Source: Neocallimastix lanati (nom. inval.) | Taxonomy: Eukaryota; Neocallimastigomycota; Neocallimastigomycetes; Neocallimastigales; Neocallimastigaceae | Assembly: GCA_016946835.1 (NCBI GenBank) | Contig: JACVTC010000079.1 | Coordinates: 665,001-727,000, forward strand | Reading direction: 5' to 3' | Length of the DNA stretch: 62,000 nucleotides | Shown here: piece by piece, positions 13,070 to 25,608 of the stretch | Layout: the number at the start of each line of letters is the position of its first letter | Numbering within the stretch: the stretch's first letter is position 1 | The notes under the pieces: model-generated | Told to the model about the DNA's origin: nothing | What the model saw: only the letters and a program-made list of their open reading frames with translations | Databases searched by the model: none | Translations under genes and position numbers: made by a program

Positions 13070-13534
13070 TGTTTTATTAGAATATTTTAAAAATATTATA
13101 TTAATATTTATATGAAATTTATTATATTAATTTATTAATATTATATATATTAGTTAAGTGAAGAAATGTGATTCTTAATCTATTAAAGGTAATTTATTTA
13201 ATTATTTTTAATTATAAATTTATTTATTATTTAGTAAATATTTTAATGAAAGACATTTTTCATTTTTGTTTATAAAATAAAGTATTTTTTTTTTTTTTAT
13301 ATTAATTATATAATTATTTTTTATGAATCTAAATAAAAATTATATATGTTTAATGTACATGAAAGTATGGAATTTTTACATAGAAATATATATAATCAAA
13401 AAATAATGCTTATTTACATTTTTAAATTTATTTTTACATAAATATTTTTTGATTTATATTATTATAATATATAGTAATTAATTTTTAATCTTGATTTTTT
13501 AATTTATTCATAAATATTAATTTATACTTTAACA
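13070..13534 (-). repeat. 3' LTR of the copia relic
   Basis: Bounded by TG and CA on the + strand and abutting the polypurine tract AAGGAGGAG (minus strand, about 13535-13543). Diverged from the partner LTR at 15.8-16.25 kb, so the insertion is old. Confidence 0.6.
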
Positions 13535-13639
13535 CTCCTCCTTAAATCAATTTTCATTACTAATGAAAATTTGATTTGTAGTTATTTTAATTCCGTTAAC
13601 ATATTTTATTAATGTATTGATTAGTATATTTGGTATTTA

Positions 13640-15801
13640 ATTGAAATATGCTTTAATTTTGGATTTAATTCTCCATTTTTCATTGAAATTTTTTTATCTT
13701 GAATTATTATCAGTGAATAATATTAATGGTTTATTATATTTAAATAATTCATACAATATATTTTTTATTCTAAATAATTTTTTCATAATACATAATGAAG
13801 CACTTATTTTTTCTATTTTAGCTATCGGCTAATGATTGTTTCTTAGAATTCCAAGATATTGGAATTTTTCACATTACTATAATATTTGCAGAAGTTGATT
13901 TTCTATTTTGCAATATCACCTGAATTATTGAAACCAATGATAGAGCCAATTTCCTCATGTCTTATTTTGTATTTTCTCGTACGTTTTAGATATTGTAAAA
14001 TGGTAAAAATTTTGTGAAAATCTAATATTAATAATTTTTCTTAATTTCTGATAGTTTTTGTTTACTGAAAATGCTATATCAGGTTTTGTACATTTGAACA
14101 AAAATATAATTGTGCGAAACACACCTTTATATGGGTTTTCTAGAAAATGTATTTTTATATTCTGCTTTTATATTGTCACTAACACATAGCATTCTTCTAA
14201 TTATTTTTATAAATTTGTTATTAATTTTAAGTGTTTTTAAAATATTGCCAATTGGTCCAGATTGTTATTTTAAAAATTATTTTTAAATTTTAATAAAAAT
14301 ATTATTTATTTCTTTTTTTTTTCTCCAGTTATAATCATATCATTCACTTGAAGACCAATTAAGCATACTTCATCTCTATTAATTACCTTTTTAAATACAC
14401 AATTTTTAGATTTAAGTCGTTATAATCTTGATTTATTAAAAAAAAAAGTTTGAAATTGTTTTGTACCATTGGGGGGCCGAATTATTTTAAATCATAATAT
14501 AGGACTTTATTCAATAACCAATATCCTCTCACAACGTTAGGATTTCTAGGGGGATTGTGATATACATGTCTTTATCCAAGTTCACGGTGAAATATGTAGC
14601 TTTGATATCAAATTGTAGGAAGGACTATTTTAAATTTTGCGCAAGAGCAATAATAATATGATCGAGGCAGTCAATATTAAGTGTTGGAGAAAATGTATGT
14701 TTATAATCAATATCAAATTTTTGAGAAAAACTTTTAGTAAAAAAACTAGTTTTATGTTTAGTAATATTATAAAGACCATCAGAATTATTATAAAAACCCA
14801 TCAAGAAGAGATAGCATTCTTTCCTTCAGATAGATGTTTTAACAAAGATCATGTAGTACATTAATTAATTAAATAAATTAACATCTCTCTAAATTTAGCC
14901 ACAGTTCTAATGTGAATAGAACTGATTTTACTTTAATTGTAAATCTAAGGTTAGATATTAGTACTTTAATAATAAATAATTCTCATAAAACTCATTTTTA
15001 CCTTCTATTAATATCATTATTAATATTAGAATTATTTAAATTATTACAGTTTTGTTCCTTTAATTTATTTTTTTTGTGATATTTTATTATTATTATCATG
15101 TGAAATATAATTATTATAAAAAATTTTTATTGTGTTCAGAATGATTTTTTTTTTTTTTAGACTTTTGTATTTATTTTATATATATATTGTTCCCTTCTTT
15201 TACACAAAACCATATATATACAATGAGTACAACCTAAAATTGTGTAATATTCAATAAATATAGGTCACCACAAACATATATAATGTATTTCACAGCTACA
15301 ATAGTTGCTAATTGGCTAAACCAATTCAACGTCGGCTTTTGTTTCTTAATCTCTAAGCAAGGGTAGTATTGAATGATATCCCTTAACAGTCACATGTACG
15401 AAATTGTGGCTGGGACAAAGCAAAGGAATTCCATTTTTCTTTTTAAGCTTTAAACATTTTTAATTTATTTATCCACAAAGTCATTTCATTTGTATCATGT
15501 TTATATTCTTATTTTAAATAGGTTATGATTTCGGATGGTATTTTTAAACCAATAATATCATTAGAATTCTTGTGTTTATTGTATTTTTAATGATTTTATT
15601 ATACTTTATTTATATTTATTTTGGCTTATTTAATTTGTTTACTTCATTTTGTTGTTGTTTACATAATTTAGCCAAAATATCCTTTTCTAGATTTTCACCT
15701 GTATCCTGTTTATCAACAGTGTCAATTATATTATCTTACCATATACGATAATTTGTACCATCTAATATAGGTTCCCTTTTTAAGGAAATATAGTCACTCA
15801 T
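13640..15801 (-). pseudogene. Remnant copia Gag-Pol polyprotein
   Basis: The minus-strand ATG at 15801 opens with MSDYISLKREPILDGTNYR then W and a stop, a copia Gag N-terminus (L-x-G-x-N-Y..W). At about 14760-14590 the RT start is readable: KSFSQKFDIDYKHTFSPTLN, then QFDIKATYF and LDKDMYITIPLE (family: QLDVKTAFLNGxLxExIY). Further down come INRDEVCLIGLQVNDMIITG (about 14380; the DD motif has become ND) and the RNase H-like ANIIVM..IPISWNSKKQS (about 13870). Multiple stops and frameshifts make it non-functional. Confidence 0.72.
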
Positions 15802-15841
15802 TTACTAAATTTTAATATAATATTAATATTATAAAATTTTT

Positions 15842-16138
15842 TGTATTTTATTAGAATTTAGTATATATTTATTTTATATGTATTATATGGATTTATTAAT
15901 ATTATATATATATATATATATATTAATTAAGAGTAGAAATGTGACTCTTAATCTTTACCAGATTAAATAAAGATAATTTATTTAATTATTTTTAATTAAA
16001 TAATTAATTCTATTTTCGTGTACGCATGTACATGAAAGTAGAATTTTTACATAGAAATATGTATTAACATAAATAATGTATATTTCCATGATTTAAATTT
16101 TGATGAAGGATTTTATATAGCTAGTTTAGATTTTTATT

Positions 16139-16183
<45 letters not shown>

Positions 16184-16251
16184 TTATAAATATCATTTAT
16201 TCAATTCTTACCTAAAATATTAATTCTACTTTTATATTAATATTTACAACA
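15842..16251 (-). repeat. 5' LTR of the copia relic
   Basis: Partner of the LTR at 13070-13534 by shared sequence blocks. It contains a ~39-base T tract at 16142-16180 not present in the partner, so that tract arose after insertion. The outer edge at the TTTACAACA sequence near 16251 is a best guess. Confidence 0.5.
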
Positions 16252-16479
16252 AATATTAATAAAATATTTAATTATTTTTATATTAACATAAAATGCTATC
16301 CTTTTAATTACTTTAAAAATATATATTATTATATTTTTATAATTCATAACAAGAAAATATTAAAAATTTAAAAAATTCCAAAACATATAAAAAAGCAAAT
16401 GATTTTATTAAATTATATTAAGGAAATTTGATAATATGAATTAATATTAGAATTTTATCATTTATATATTAGAATTTTA

Positions 16480-17931
16480 AAATATAAAATAAAATAAAAT
16501 AAATAGTAGAATATAAATATAAAGTACAGATTGAATAAAATAAAATAAAATAAAATAAATAGTAGAATATGAATATAAAGTACAGATTGAATAAAATAAA
16601 ATAAAATAAAATAAAATAAAATAAAATAAAATAAAATAAAATAAAATAAAATAAAATAAAATAAATAGTAGAATATGAATATAAAGTACAGATTGAATAA
16701 AATAAAATAAAATAAAATAAATAGTAGAATATGAATATAAAGTACAGATTGAATAAAATAAAATAAAATAAAATAAATAATAGAATATGAATATAAAGTA
16801 CAGATTGAATAAAATAAAATAAAATAAAATAAATAATAGAATATGAATATAAAGTACAGATTGAATAAAATAAAATAAAATAAATAGTAGAATATGAATA
16901 TAAAGTACAGATTGAATAAAATAAAATAAAATAAAATAAAATAAATAGTAGAATATGAATATAAAGTACAGATTGAATAAAATAAAATAAAATAAAATAA
17001 AATAAATAGTAGAATATGAATATAAAGTACAGATTGAATAAAATAAAATAAAATAAAATAAAATAAAATAAAATAAAATAAAATAAAATAAAATAAAATA
17101 AAATAAAATAAAATAAATAGTAGAATATGAATATAAAGTACAGATTGAATAAAATAAAATAAAATAAAATAAAATAAAATAAAATAAAATAAAATAAAAT
17201 AAAATAAAATAAAATAAAATAAAATAAAATAAAATAAAATAAAATAAAATAAAATAAAATAAAATAAATAATAGAATATGAATATAAAGTACAGATTGAA
17301 TAAAATAAAATAAAATAAAATAAAATAAAATAAAATAAAATAAAATAAAATAAAATAAAATAAAATAAAATAAAATAAAATAAAATAAAATAAAATAAAA
17401 TAAAATAAATAATAGAATATGAATATAAAGTACAGATTGAATAAAATAAAATAAAATAAAATAAATAGTAGAATATGAATATAAAGTACAGATTGAATAA
17501 AATAAAATAAAATAAAATAAATAATAGAATATGAATATAAAGTACAGATTGAATAAAATAAAATAAAATAAAATAAAATAAAATAAAATAAAATAAAATA
17601 AAATAAAATAAAATAAAATAAAATAAATAGTAGAATATGAATATAAAGTACAGATTGAATAAAATAAAATAAAATAAAATAAATAGTAGAATATGAATAT
17701 AAAGTACAGATTGAATAAAATAAAATAAAATAAAATAAATAGTAGAATATGAATATAAAGTACAGATTGAATAAAATAAAATAAAATAAAATAAAATAAA
17801 ATAAATAGTAGAAATATAAATATAAAGTACAGGTTGAATAAAATAAAATAAAATAAAATAAAATAAAATAAAATAAAATAAAATAAAATAAAATAAAATA
17901 AATAAATAAATACATAAATAAATAAATAAAT
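16480..17931. repeat. Minisatellite array: GTACAGATTG block alternating with AAAAT runs (18 copies)
   Basis: Eighteen copies of a ~33-nt block containing AATAGTAGAATATGAATATA followed by AAGTACAGATTG are separated by variable numbers of AAAAT pentamers (3 to over 20). The blocks are almost identical: only GTAG/ATAG and a final GTACAGGTTG vary, while pentamer number varies widely. The minus strand is open for 485 codons because the 15-nt pentamer period has no stop; this is not a gene. The same block recurs in three arrays at 47.0-49.35 kb. Confidence 0.9.
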
Positions 17932-17936
17932 AAATA

Positions 17937-18500
17937 GTTTTTTTATTATTATAAAAATTGTTTTTATTATTATTTATTTTTTTTATATTTAAATATTATA
18001 TAAAATTTTTTATTATAATATATATATATTAAATTTTTTTTATTTTTGAAAAATTAAATAAAGTGAACGTGAAATTTCAAAGGTTGTTGATATAAATGTT
18101 AATGTTGGTGAAAGAGTTGAAAACAATCAAAATCTTCATAAAGCTTGTATAAAGATTATTTGTTACTTCTCTACAGATACTATCGAAGACTTCCATGATG
18201 GTTGTAAAGAATACTCTAAATTTAAATGTTCAGTTAAAGAAGTATACCAAGGATGGGAAAATGATAGATGACTTGATTTACATGTTAAAGGTATAAAATC
18301 TTTAATTCAAAGACGTATGAATGTAGCTATCAATAATAATTGTGATGGTATTGATGCTTTGGTAATTTAGATGCCTATCAAAAGGATAATGTCAAAAAGT
18401 GAAGTAATCCAATTACTATAGATGATATCATTAAATTCGTTCAATGGTTTTTAAGCAGTATAGCTCATTCTTTAGGTATTTTTATTGGATTGAAAACCTC
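17937..18500 (+). pseudogene. Decayed GH114 gene copy
   Basis: From 18064 to ~18500 the sequence aligns with exon 2 of the GH114 gene at 8.4-8.85 kb, including KIICYFSTDTIEDFHD, DGID and NLDAYQ equivalents. The region before it (17937-18063) still resembles the intron, ending in the same AAATTAAATAAAGTG junction. So this was a DNA-level duplication, not a retrocopy. Two Trp codons have become TGA (near 18270 and 18402), a frameshift lies at ~18358, and homology stops before the C-terminal half. Exon 1 is missing; its place is taken by the minisatellite array. Confidence 0.85.
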
Positions 18501-18511
18501 AGCAACTATTT

Positions 18512-18545
18512 GGTATTATGTCGGGGATTCGAACCCAGCCACTAC
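18512..18545 (-). other. Isolated tRNA T-arm / pol III B-box-like fragment
   Basis: On the minus strand 18525-18535 reads GGTTCGAATCC, a perfect B-box/T-loop consensus, with GGGTTCGAATCCC around it. No matching acceptor 5' strand, D-arm or A-box could be found upstream on that strand, so this is not an intact tRNA gene. It may be a tRNA fragment or a tRNA-derived SINE end. Confidence 0.4.
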
Positions 18546-21155
18546 AGTAACCTGTTTATTATTATTAATAATCCTTAAAATAATCAAGCATCATCCTCAT
18601 TATTATTACTGATATTATTAAAATTATAAAAATTAAATTTATTATTATTAAAATTTTATTTAAATAAACTCAAATATTTTGTTACATTCAATTGTATATT
18701 ATAACTGTTATGAAAATTATAGTTAGTATTTTAATTATTATAATTATTTTAATAAAAGTGTTTTAAAATTATTAAAATTTTAAAAAGACAATATTTGAAA
18801 AAAGAGAAAACATATATGATATTATATTATCTTTTTTATTTTTTTTTTCTTTATAAATATAAAGTTTCATATTAGTTGGGAAAAAAAATAAATATCCAAA
18901 AAGAAAAAATATTAAATAAATAATCAAGGGTAATTATTTTTAACCATCATAATAATATAATTCTGTATTAAATTTAATTTTTTTTTTTTTTTAATATAAT
19001 TAATATAAAATTAAATAACTAATTGATATAAATCAAACTTTGGAAAATAAATAAAGCATTTTGGATAATTAATACTTTTTTATTATATATTAAATAATTT
19101 AAAATTTTTAAATTTGAAACTTGTTATGGTTATATTAATTTATGATTTAGAATGATAATTAAACAATAGTAAATTTTTTTGTCATGATAAACTTTGAGCC
19201 AGTAATAATTACAAAAAAAAAAAAGTAAAAATAAAAAAATAGGTAATTTTAACATAATATTAAATGATATTTTATGTTTATAAATATTTACTTATTATAA
19301 AACGAATGAAAGCAAATGAATATTAAAAGTAATATGTTTGGTAAGTTTTATTATGTTTTAATTTTATCTTTTAATTATTAATATTAATAACAATAAATAC
19401 CAAAAATTTGGAAAGGTTTAATATAAAATTTAATTTTTATGAATTAACATCATAAAATTGTAAATTATTTTGTACATGGTAATACATTCCAATATATTGC
19501 TAAATTGCTTATTCATATTTTAGTAACATAATATATCTTAAAATTAAATATAAATCATATGATTAAAATATGAATTATAATAAATTAAATTAAAATAACC
19601 CATATTCCAAGAACATTTTGATTTTATAGTTCATATATATATATATATATATATTTATCCTATATTATAAATGAATTAATTGTAATATTGTTTTTTTAAA
19701 AATAAAAAAAAAAAAATAACATTAAGCAAGTTTTTGCTCTTTTCATAAGCTTGATGAAAAATAATAAAATTTATGGTAAAAACTAATAGGATAATTTTTA
19801 TATGAAATGCTCCATTGTAATTCTATTATTATTAATTAATTAATTAATTAATTAATATTAATAATATTATTCATTAATTTCTGTTATTTATTTATATTTA
19901 TAATTAAATCAATTTTTTTCCCAACAATTTAATATTTACAGCATACAATATTAAATTGTAATAATTTATTATTTTGTTTATTCATTTAATTTTATATCTT
20001 TGATATGATTATTTTTTAATAATAAAGTTAAATATAGTGTCACTTATTTTTATATATAATACTAATTTTAATATGTATATTTAAATAATATTATTTATAA
20101 ATATCATTATTTTTAAAAGTCATAGGAAATATCATAAACTTTATTATTTTAAAGTAAATTAATACATATACTTTTATTTATATTTATTTATTATATATTT
20201 ATTTTGTTAAAGCAAATTCTTTTTTAAATAAAAAAAAAATTAGCAAAATAAAGCATTGTAGGCATTTTGATATTTATTACATTTACTTTTTTTTTTATTT
20301 TTTTTTTGGATGTAATTATTCGAATTATTAGATAATAATTAATATATCAAATAATTAAATTCTAAAAATTCTGTATAATTATTCATTATTTAATTAAATA
20401 GTTGGTTGAATACAATTGAAAAAATTAACAAAATAAGTATTTTTGGCACTTTGATATAAATTAAAAAAAAAGAAAAATTTCTATATTTACTTTAATGAAC
20501 CTATTGTTAAATAACAATTAATAAATTAAATAATTAATTTAATAATATCCTCGGATTTTATACTTCAATTTAATTAAATAGTAATAGTAGAAAATAATAA
20601 AAGTAAATTATAAAAATTATAAAAATTTTTAATCCTATTTTTTTTTTTTTATATTAGTAATACTTTATAGAATTATAAATTATTTTGATAATACAAAAAA
20701 AAAAAAAAGGAACTTTTTAATGTATTTAAATTAAATTAAAAAGCTTAATAAATAATAAATTATTGGAACTTTTTTTTTTTTTTTTTTTCTTTTTTAATAT
20801 ACTTTTTTAATCTAAAATTAAAATTATATTTTAAAGTTATTATATTCTTTTAAAATGGGAAAAAATGCAATCCAATCCCAGTTATAATATAATAATTTAT
20901 TTAAAATCCAATTTATATTATTTAATTGTAAATTGAAATTTATATTACATATATTTTAATATATTGTTATTATATTTTATTTATTTATTTATTTATTTTT
21001 TTTTAAATTGTATTACATTTTAATTTATAAATTTATTTATTATAATTTATCTTTTTATTTATTTTTTTTATTTATTTATTAAAATTTATTTATTTATTTA
21101 TTTATTTTATTTTATTTAATATATTTTTTATTAAATTTATTTAATTTTTAAATTT
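18546..21155. other. AT-rich intergenic DNA
   Basis: No gene, transposon motif or structured repeat recognised, apart from poly-A/poly-T and TTTA runs (20,980-21,125) and a TTAA run near 19,833-19,856. The section just below 21155 is the 3' flank of the receptor gene. Confidence 0.5.
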
Positions 21156-23948
21156 CTATTTTAAATTATTAAGAAGTTGTGATCTATAATAATTAGAATT
21201 TTTTTGTCCATTATCATAATTATTGAGTATTGAATTAATTTGATTATTATTGAATATTGAGTTATTTTGATTATTATAGAACATTAAAGCACTTTGACTA
21301 TTGGTATTATTAAATGCATAAGTGTTTTGACCATTATACATTGAATTATTCAAGTTTTTGAAAACAGAATTATTAATATCATATGTATTATTTTGATTAT
21401 TATAAAATGAAGTATTTGTATTAGTGAAATTGGTTGAATTATTTAGGTTATTTTTATAACTAGCAGTATTGCTATAAAAAGTATTTGGATGACTAATATT
21501 GTTATTATCATTAAGAGAACCTGATTGAGATTTATTCATTTTGCTTTTTTCATAATTAATTTTAGAGTTATTACTACTATCACCTTTAAATGAAATAGAA
21601 TTATCCACATATTGGAATGTTCCTGTAGAAAAATCGTAACGGGTTACCTTATTCTGAGTAGAATTTACTTCTTCTGGATGTTTAATTAAATATATGAGCT
21701 TATTTCCAAGTAAAACGTATGCAAATACAGTATACGTTAAAGTTAATAATATATTAGATACTACTAAACTCATAACAGCATCTTCGTCCTTAATATTTAA
21801 ACATAATGTTACAAAATGTAGAACATGTTCAAAAATGAGAGCAAAGACCATCATATAAACAAACTTGAATTCACCATAACGTTTTTTAACATAACCTAAT
21901 TTTCCAACCATATAGACACAAGCAATAATCTAAAAAAAAAAAAAAAAAAAAAAAAAATAGGAGGAAATAAAAATATATTAATAAATGTTAAGGAATTTAA
22001 AATTTAAAAACTTTTTAAAACAATTTAATATATAAAAATTAAAAAAATAACTTACGCAACCAATGTAATATAAACGATAAGCAATTCTTTCTTGATTATC
22101 AAAAACATAGTTATAAATCACTCTACGACTATCAAATATACTACCTTTGGTTTGGACATATACTTCGGTAAAAATGCAAACTAATACTCCATAGCCTGTC
22201 CAAATTACAAATATGATAGCAAATAATGTATATAAACTTTTATTATTTAACTTTTCACCTAAATTGTAATTAGTAGTATTATTATAAATTGAATAAATGC
22301 GATATGTCACAAAAAGCATAGGTAAAAAAAAGAAAATTGTATTGATTGTATCATATAAATAATTAAATATGGCCATAAAGTTTGATTTCAAAAATATATG
22401 GATTACTGGAATATCAGCATTCAGCAAGAAACCAATTAAGATAATAACACAAAAACCTGGAGAAAGATATTTAATATGCGGACTATTTCTAAACTTATAT
22501 GTATAATAGGTAATGACTATAATAAATATGGAACTTAAGATACATGGAATATAGGTTCCGAAAATTAAAAATTTCCAAAATTCAGGTTTTTCTAAAATAT
22601 AATATTTAATATTAGAAAATACATTGACTACTTCTTTGTGTGAGAATTCTCCAAGAATATATTTGGATAGTGTTTCGGGAATGAACATACGAACTTCCAT
22701 AAATGGTGCAGCATCAGGACTTTCAAAAACCTTTTTAATATTTATTTGTTTCATTTTTTTAACAAACTCACAAATTTCAGAATATCCAGATTGACAGTAA
22801 GCTTCATCATTAGATTTAAGATCAAAAGTTGGAACACTACCAATTAATTCTGATCTTTGTAATTGCATTTCTCTGGAAGTAATTTTCTTTGCAGTATTAA
22901 TAAGTAAATCCTTATCTAACTTAGAATTTTTATTAATAACTATATATTTTGCATTTACAACATCATAATTCTTTGGAGGTAATGATGCTGATAATTTGAC
23001 TTGATTTGCATTACTGAGCTGAGCAATAGATTGATAATGAGATGCCTTTCCAAAGAAGATATTGCTTTCATTACTTGAAAAAACAGCATTATAAGCATCT
23101 ATATATGTTGCTTCCAAAGTACTGTTGATATTATTAATAGAAAAATTTTTAACTAAATCCTTGAAAGAACTAAATAATTTATTTGATTCATCTCCATAAA
23201 GTAAATCAAAATGGTCATTTTCATTATTGTAGAAATTATCAAATTTTGCTTCAACATATTCAATAAATAAATCTAATAATTCATCTTTTTCACCATAAGC
23301 AATGCTCATTGTATTTTTTCCATTACTTCCTATATTTTTTGACAATAATTCATCCCAATCTGAATTTTCAAAATCTAATTTTGATAAATTAATATTATTT
23401 GGATAATATAATACATCAAAATCTAATTCGAAAGGTAAAGCATATAAATGATCTTTAAAATATCCTTTATTTAAAATATCTTCACTATGATATTTAAGAT
23501 CCTCTTTTTGAATTTCATTAGTTAAATCAACATAATTTTTATAATAATCCCATGAACCAGTAGCTATTTTAACACAATCACTTTTGGCTTTTGCAGAATC
23601 GCTATATAAAAGTTTTTCATCAATTATAAACATATCATATATAGGTTTTGAAAAAGATGAAACTGTATTCTTAATAATATCGGCATATTTTTTATTGTTA
23701 TTTTTTGGTATTGGTTCATTGGTATCATAGGTGATATGAATTTTTACATAATTGTTTCCTGATTTATCATTTATAACTAAATCATTTTGATTCAACTGTG
23801 TTATATAATTACTCCATTTAGCTTCATTTATAGCATCTGGTTTTTCCATTAAAATATTAATAATTACATTATCAGCATATACTTTTTTGGATAAAAAAGC
23901 AAAAAAGTTTAAAAAATAAATAAAAACAAAATTAAATATGAATTTCAT
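21156..23948 (-). CDS. Class-C-like GPCR with bacterial-type solute-binding ectodomain
   Basis: Two exons, 23948-22056 and 21929-21156, joined in phase 0 across a 126-nt intron (GTAAGT donor, long T tract before AG), give 888 residues. Residues 1-25 are a signal peptide. Residues ~26-430 resemble a bacterial family-1 extracellular solute-binding protein, with YALPFELDFDVLYYP (169-183) characteristic of sugar-type ABC binding proteins. Seven hydrophobic helices follow at about 457-483, 494-520, 524-553, 571-598, 624-643, 652-676 and 682-706, in the GABA-B/metabotropic-glutamate (7tm_3) arrangement. The intron falls inside helix 5, and splicing restores the RLYYIGC|IIACVYMVGKLG helix. The cytoplasmic tail (707-888) is Asn-rich low complexity. 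Expected at the plasma membrane, sensing an extracellular ligand, plausibly a sugar or oligosaccharide (inference). Similar receptors are known in amoebae and early-diverging fungi. The start ATG directly precedes the signal peptide. Confidence 0.85.
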
Positions 23949-24550
23949 TTTTATTTAATTATCACAACAAATTTTTTATGGCTAATGGAAAATATTATAT
24001 TATTTATAAAAGAATTATATATTATTATTTAATAATAAATCTTTTATCAAAATAATTTTTATATATATAAAATTTTTTTTATTAATAAATATATAAATGT
24101 ATATATATTTTTAAATCTTTTATTATTTAAAAATTTCTAATAATATCAAATTTTATGTATGTATTTATTATTGATTGAACTTTTTTATTTATTTATTTAT
24201 TTATTTATTTTATTTATTTTTTTTTTTTTTTTTGATATACGTAAATTTTATTATAGAATTGTTCAATATTACCATGAAATTTTTTTTTAACTAAATGAAT
24301 TAATTTTTTTTATTAAATATTTCCTTTTACAAAATTATTATATATACTATTATAAATATTAATTTTATCTAACAATATATATATAAATCTTTAATAAAGT
24401 ATGTGTCTACCTATTCTATTTTTAATTATTCTATATTTTAAATTTTCTATAATATTATAAACTTATAGACAATAATAAAATACAAATTATAAAAGGATTT
24501 ATATAAATATTGATTGCTAGTATGTATATTTGATTTTGAAAAGTAAATTG

Positions 24551-24591
<41 letters not shown>

Positions 24592-25168
24592 AATTATTTT
24601 TTGAATTTTTTTTTTTTTCTTCTTTTTATAGGCAAATAAATTAAAAAAAAAAAAAAAAAAGGCGTAAAAATTATATTAACTTGTATTATTATTATTATAC
24701 TTAAATTTATAATATATATTTACATATTTATTACTTTTATTTATTGACTTATACTAAAAACTAATAATTTAATAAAAAAATAATCAAATTTTAATGTGAT
24801 AATTTAATATATTTTGAATATATATTATAAATTAAATATTATAATAATTTTTAAAGTTTTTTTTTTATTTTAATTTTATTGTGTAATTAATTATATTATT
24901 GATATTAATATTGTTAAAAATAATATCCTTTTTTTTTTTAAAAAAAAATTCAAATAAATAATAATTAAATATATTTTACATGGATATATATATAAATTGC
25001 ATTAAATATATATATTAAATTTTTAGGTTAAAACGTATATATATATATTTTTTTTAATTTAAAATTATTATTATTATTATACTTTAATACTTTTTGTAAT
25101 TAATTTGTTAATAATTAAAAAAAAGTTTATCTCATATAATTGTATATGATAAACTTGAATATGGGCTG

Positions 25169-25205
<37 letters not shown>

Positions 25206-25568
25206 GGGTAATATAAATATTTTTTAGAATATTTTACATAAATAATATAATCGTTAATATTATTTTTTATGTTATATTGAAACATTAAAGCTAATTGTTA
25301 CATTAGAAATATGAAAAAGACGGTGCTTATCATAATATATATTATTATTTATATTTTTATATATGATATAATTAAAATAATATAGTAAATTGGATAATAT
25401 AAAATCATAATAAATTATATATATTATAAAAGATACTTGGAGTATATACTTAATATGAAAATTTTCTGCTTTTAATGTAAAAGATGTATTACATTCATAT
25501 TTAGAAAATCAAAAACAAAAACAAAAACAAAAAAAAAAAGAATTTTACATTATAGGATGAAGAAAATA

Positions 25569-25608
<40 letters not shown>

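Larger units (their letters stand above)
13070..16251 (-). mobile_element. Decayed Ty1/copia LTR retrotransposon
   Basis: Related long terminal repeats lie at both ends (13070-13534 and about 15842-16251), sharing blocks such as GAAATGTGAYTCTTAATCT, TTTATTTAATTATTTTTAATTA and TTTTTACATAGAAATAT. Next to the 13.5-kb LTR the minus strand reads AAGGAGGAG|TGTTAAAG, a polypurine tract followed by the LTR's TG. The interior (~2.3 kb against ~4-5 kb for a complete copia) carries gag start, RT and RNase H motifs with stops, so the integrase region is largely deleted or unrecognisable. No convincing target duplication was seen; the outer LTR edges are approximate. Confidence 0.75.

Noticed and set aside
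16458-17915. A 485-codon minus-strand open frame of Tyr/Phe/Ile/Leu
   Set aside because: It follows the AAAAT pentamer array; three pentamers make a 15-nt stop-free period. No gene-like composition.
16480-17931. CRISPR-like array (repeats with variable spacers)
   Set aside because: The spacers are AAAAT pentamers of varying number, not unique sequence, and the organism is a eukaryote.
18512-18590. Complete tRNA gene
   Set aside because: Only the T-arm is present; no matching acceptor 5' strand, D-arm or anticodon arm could be folded on the minus strand.
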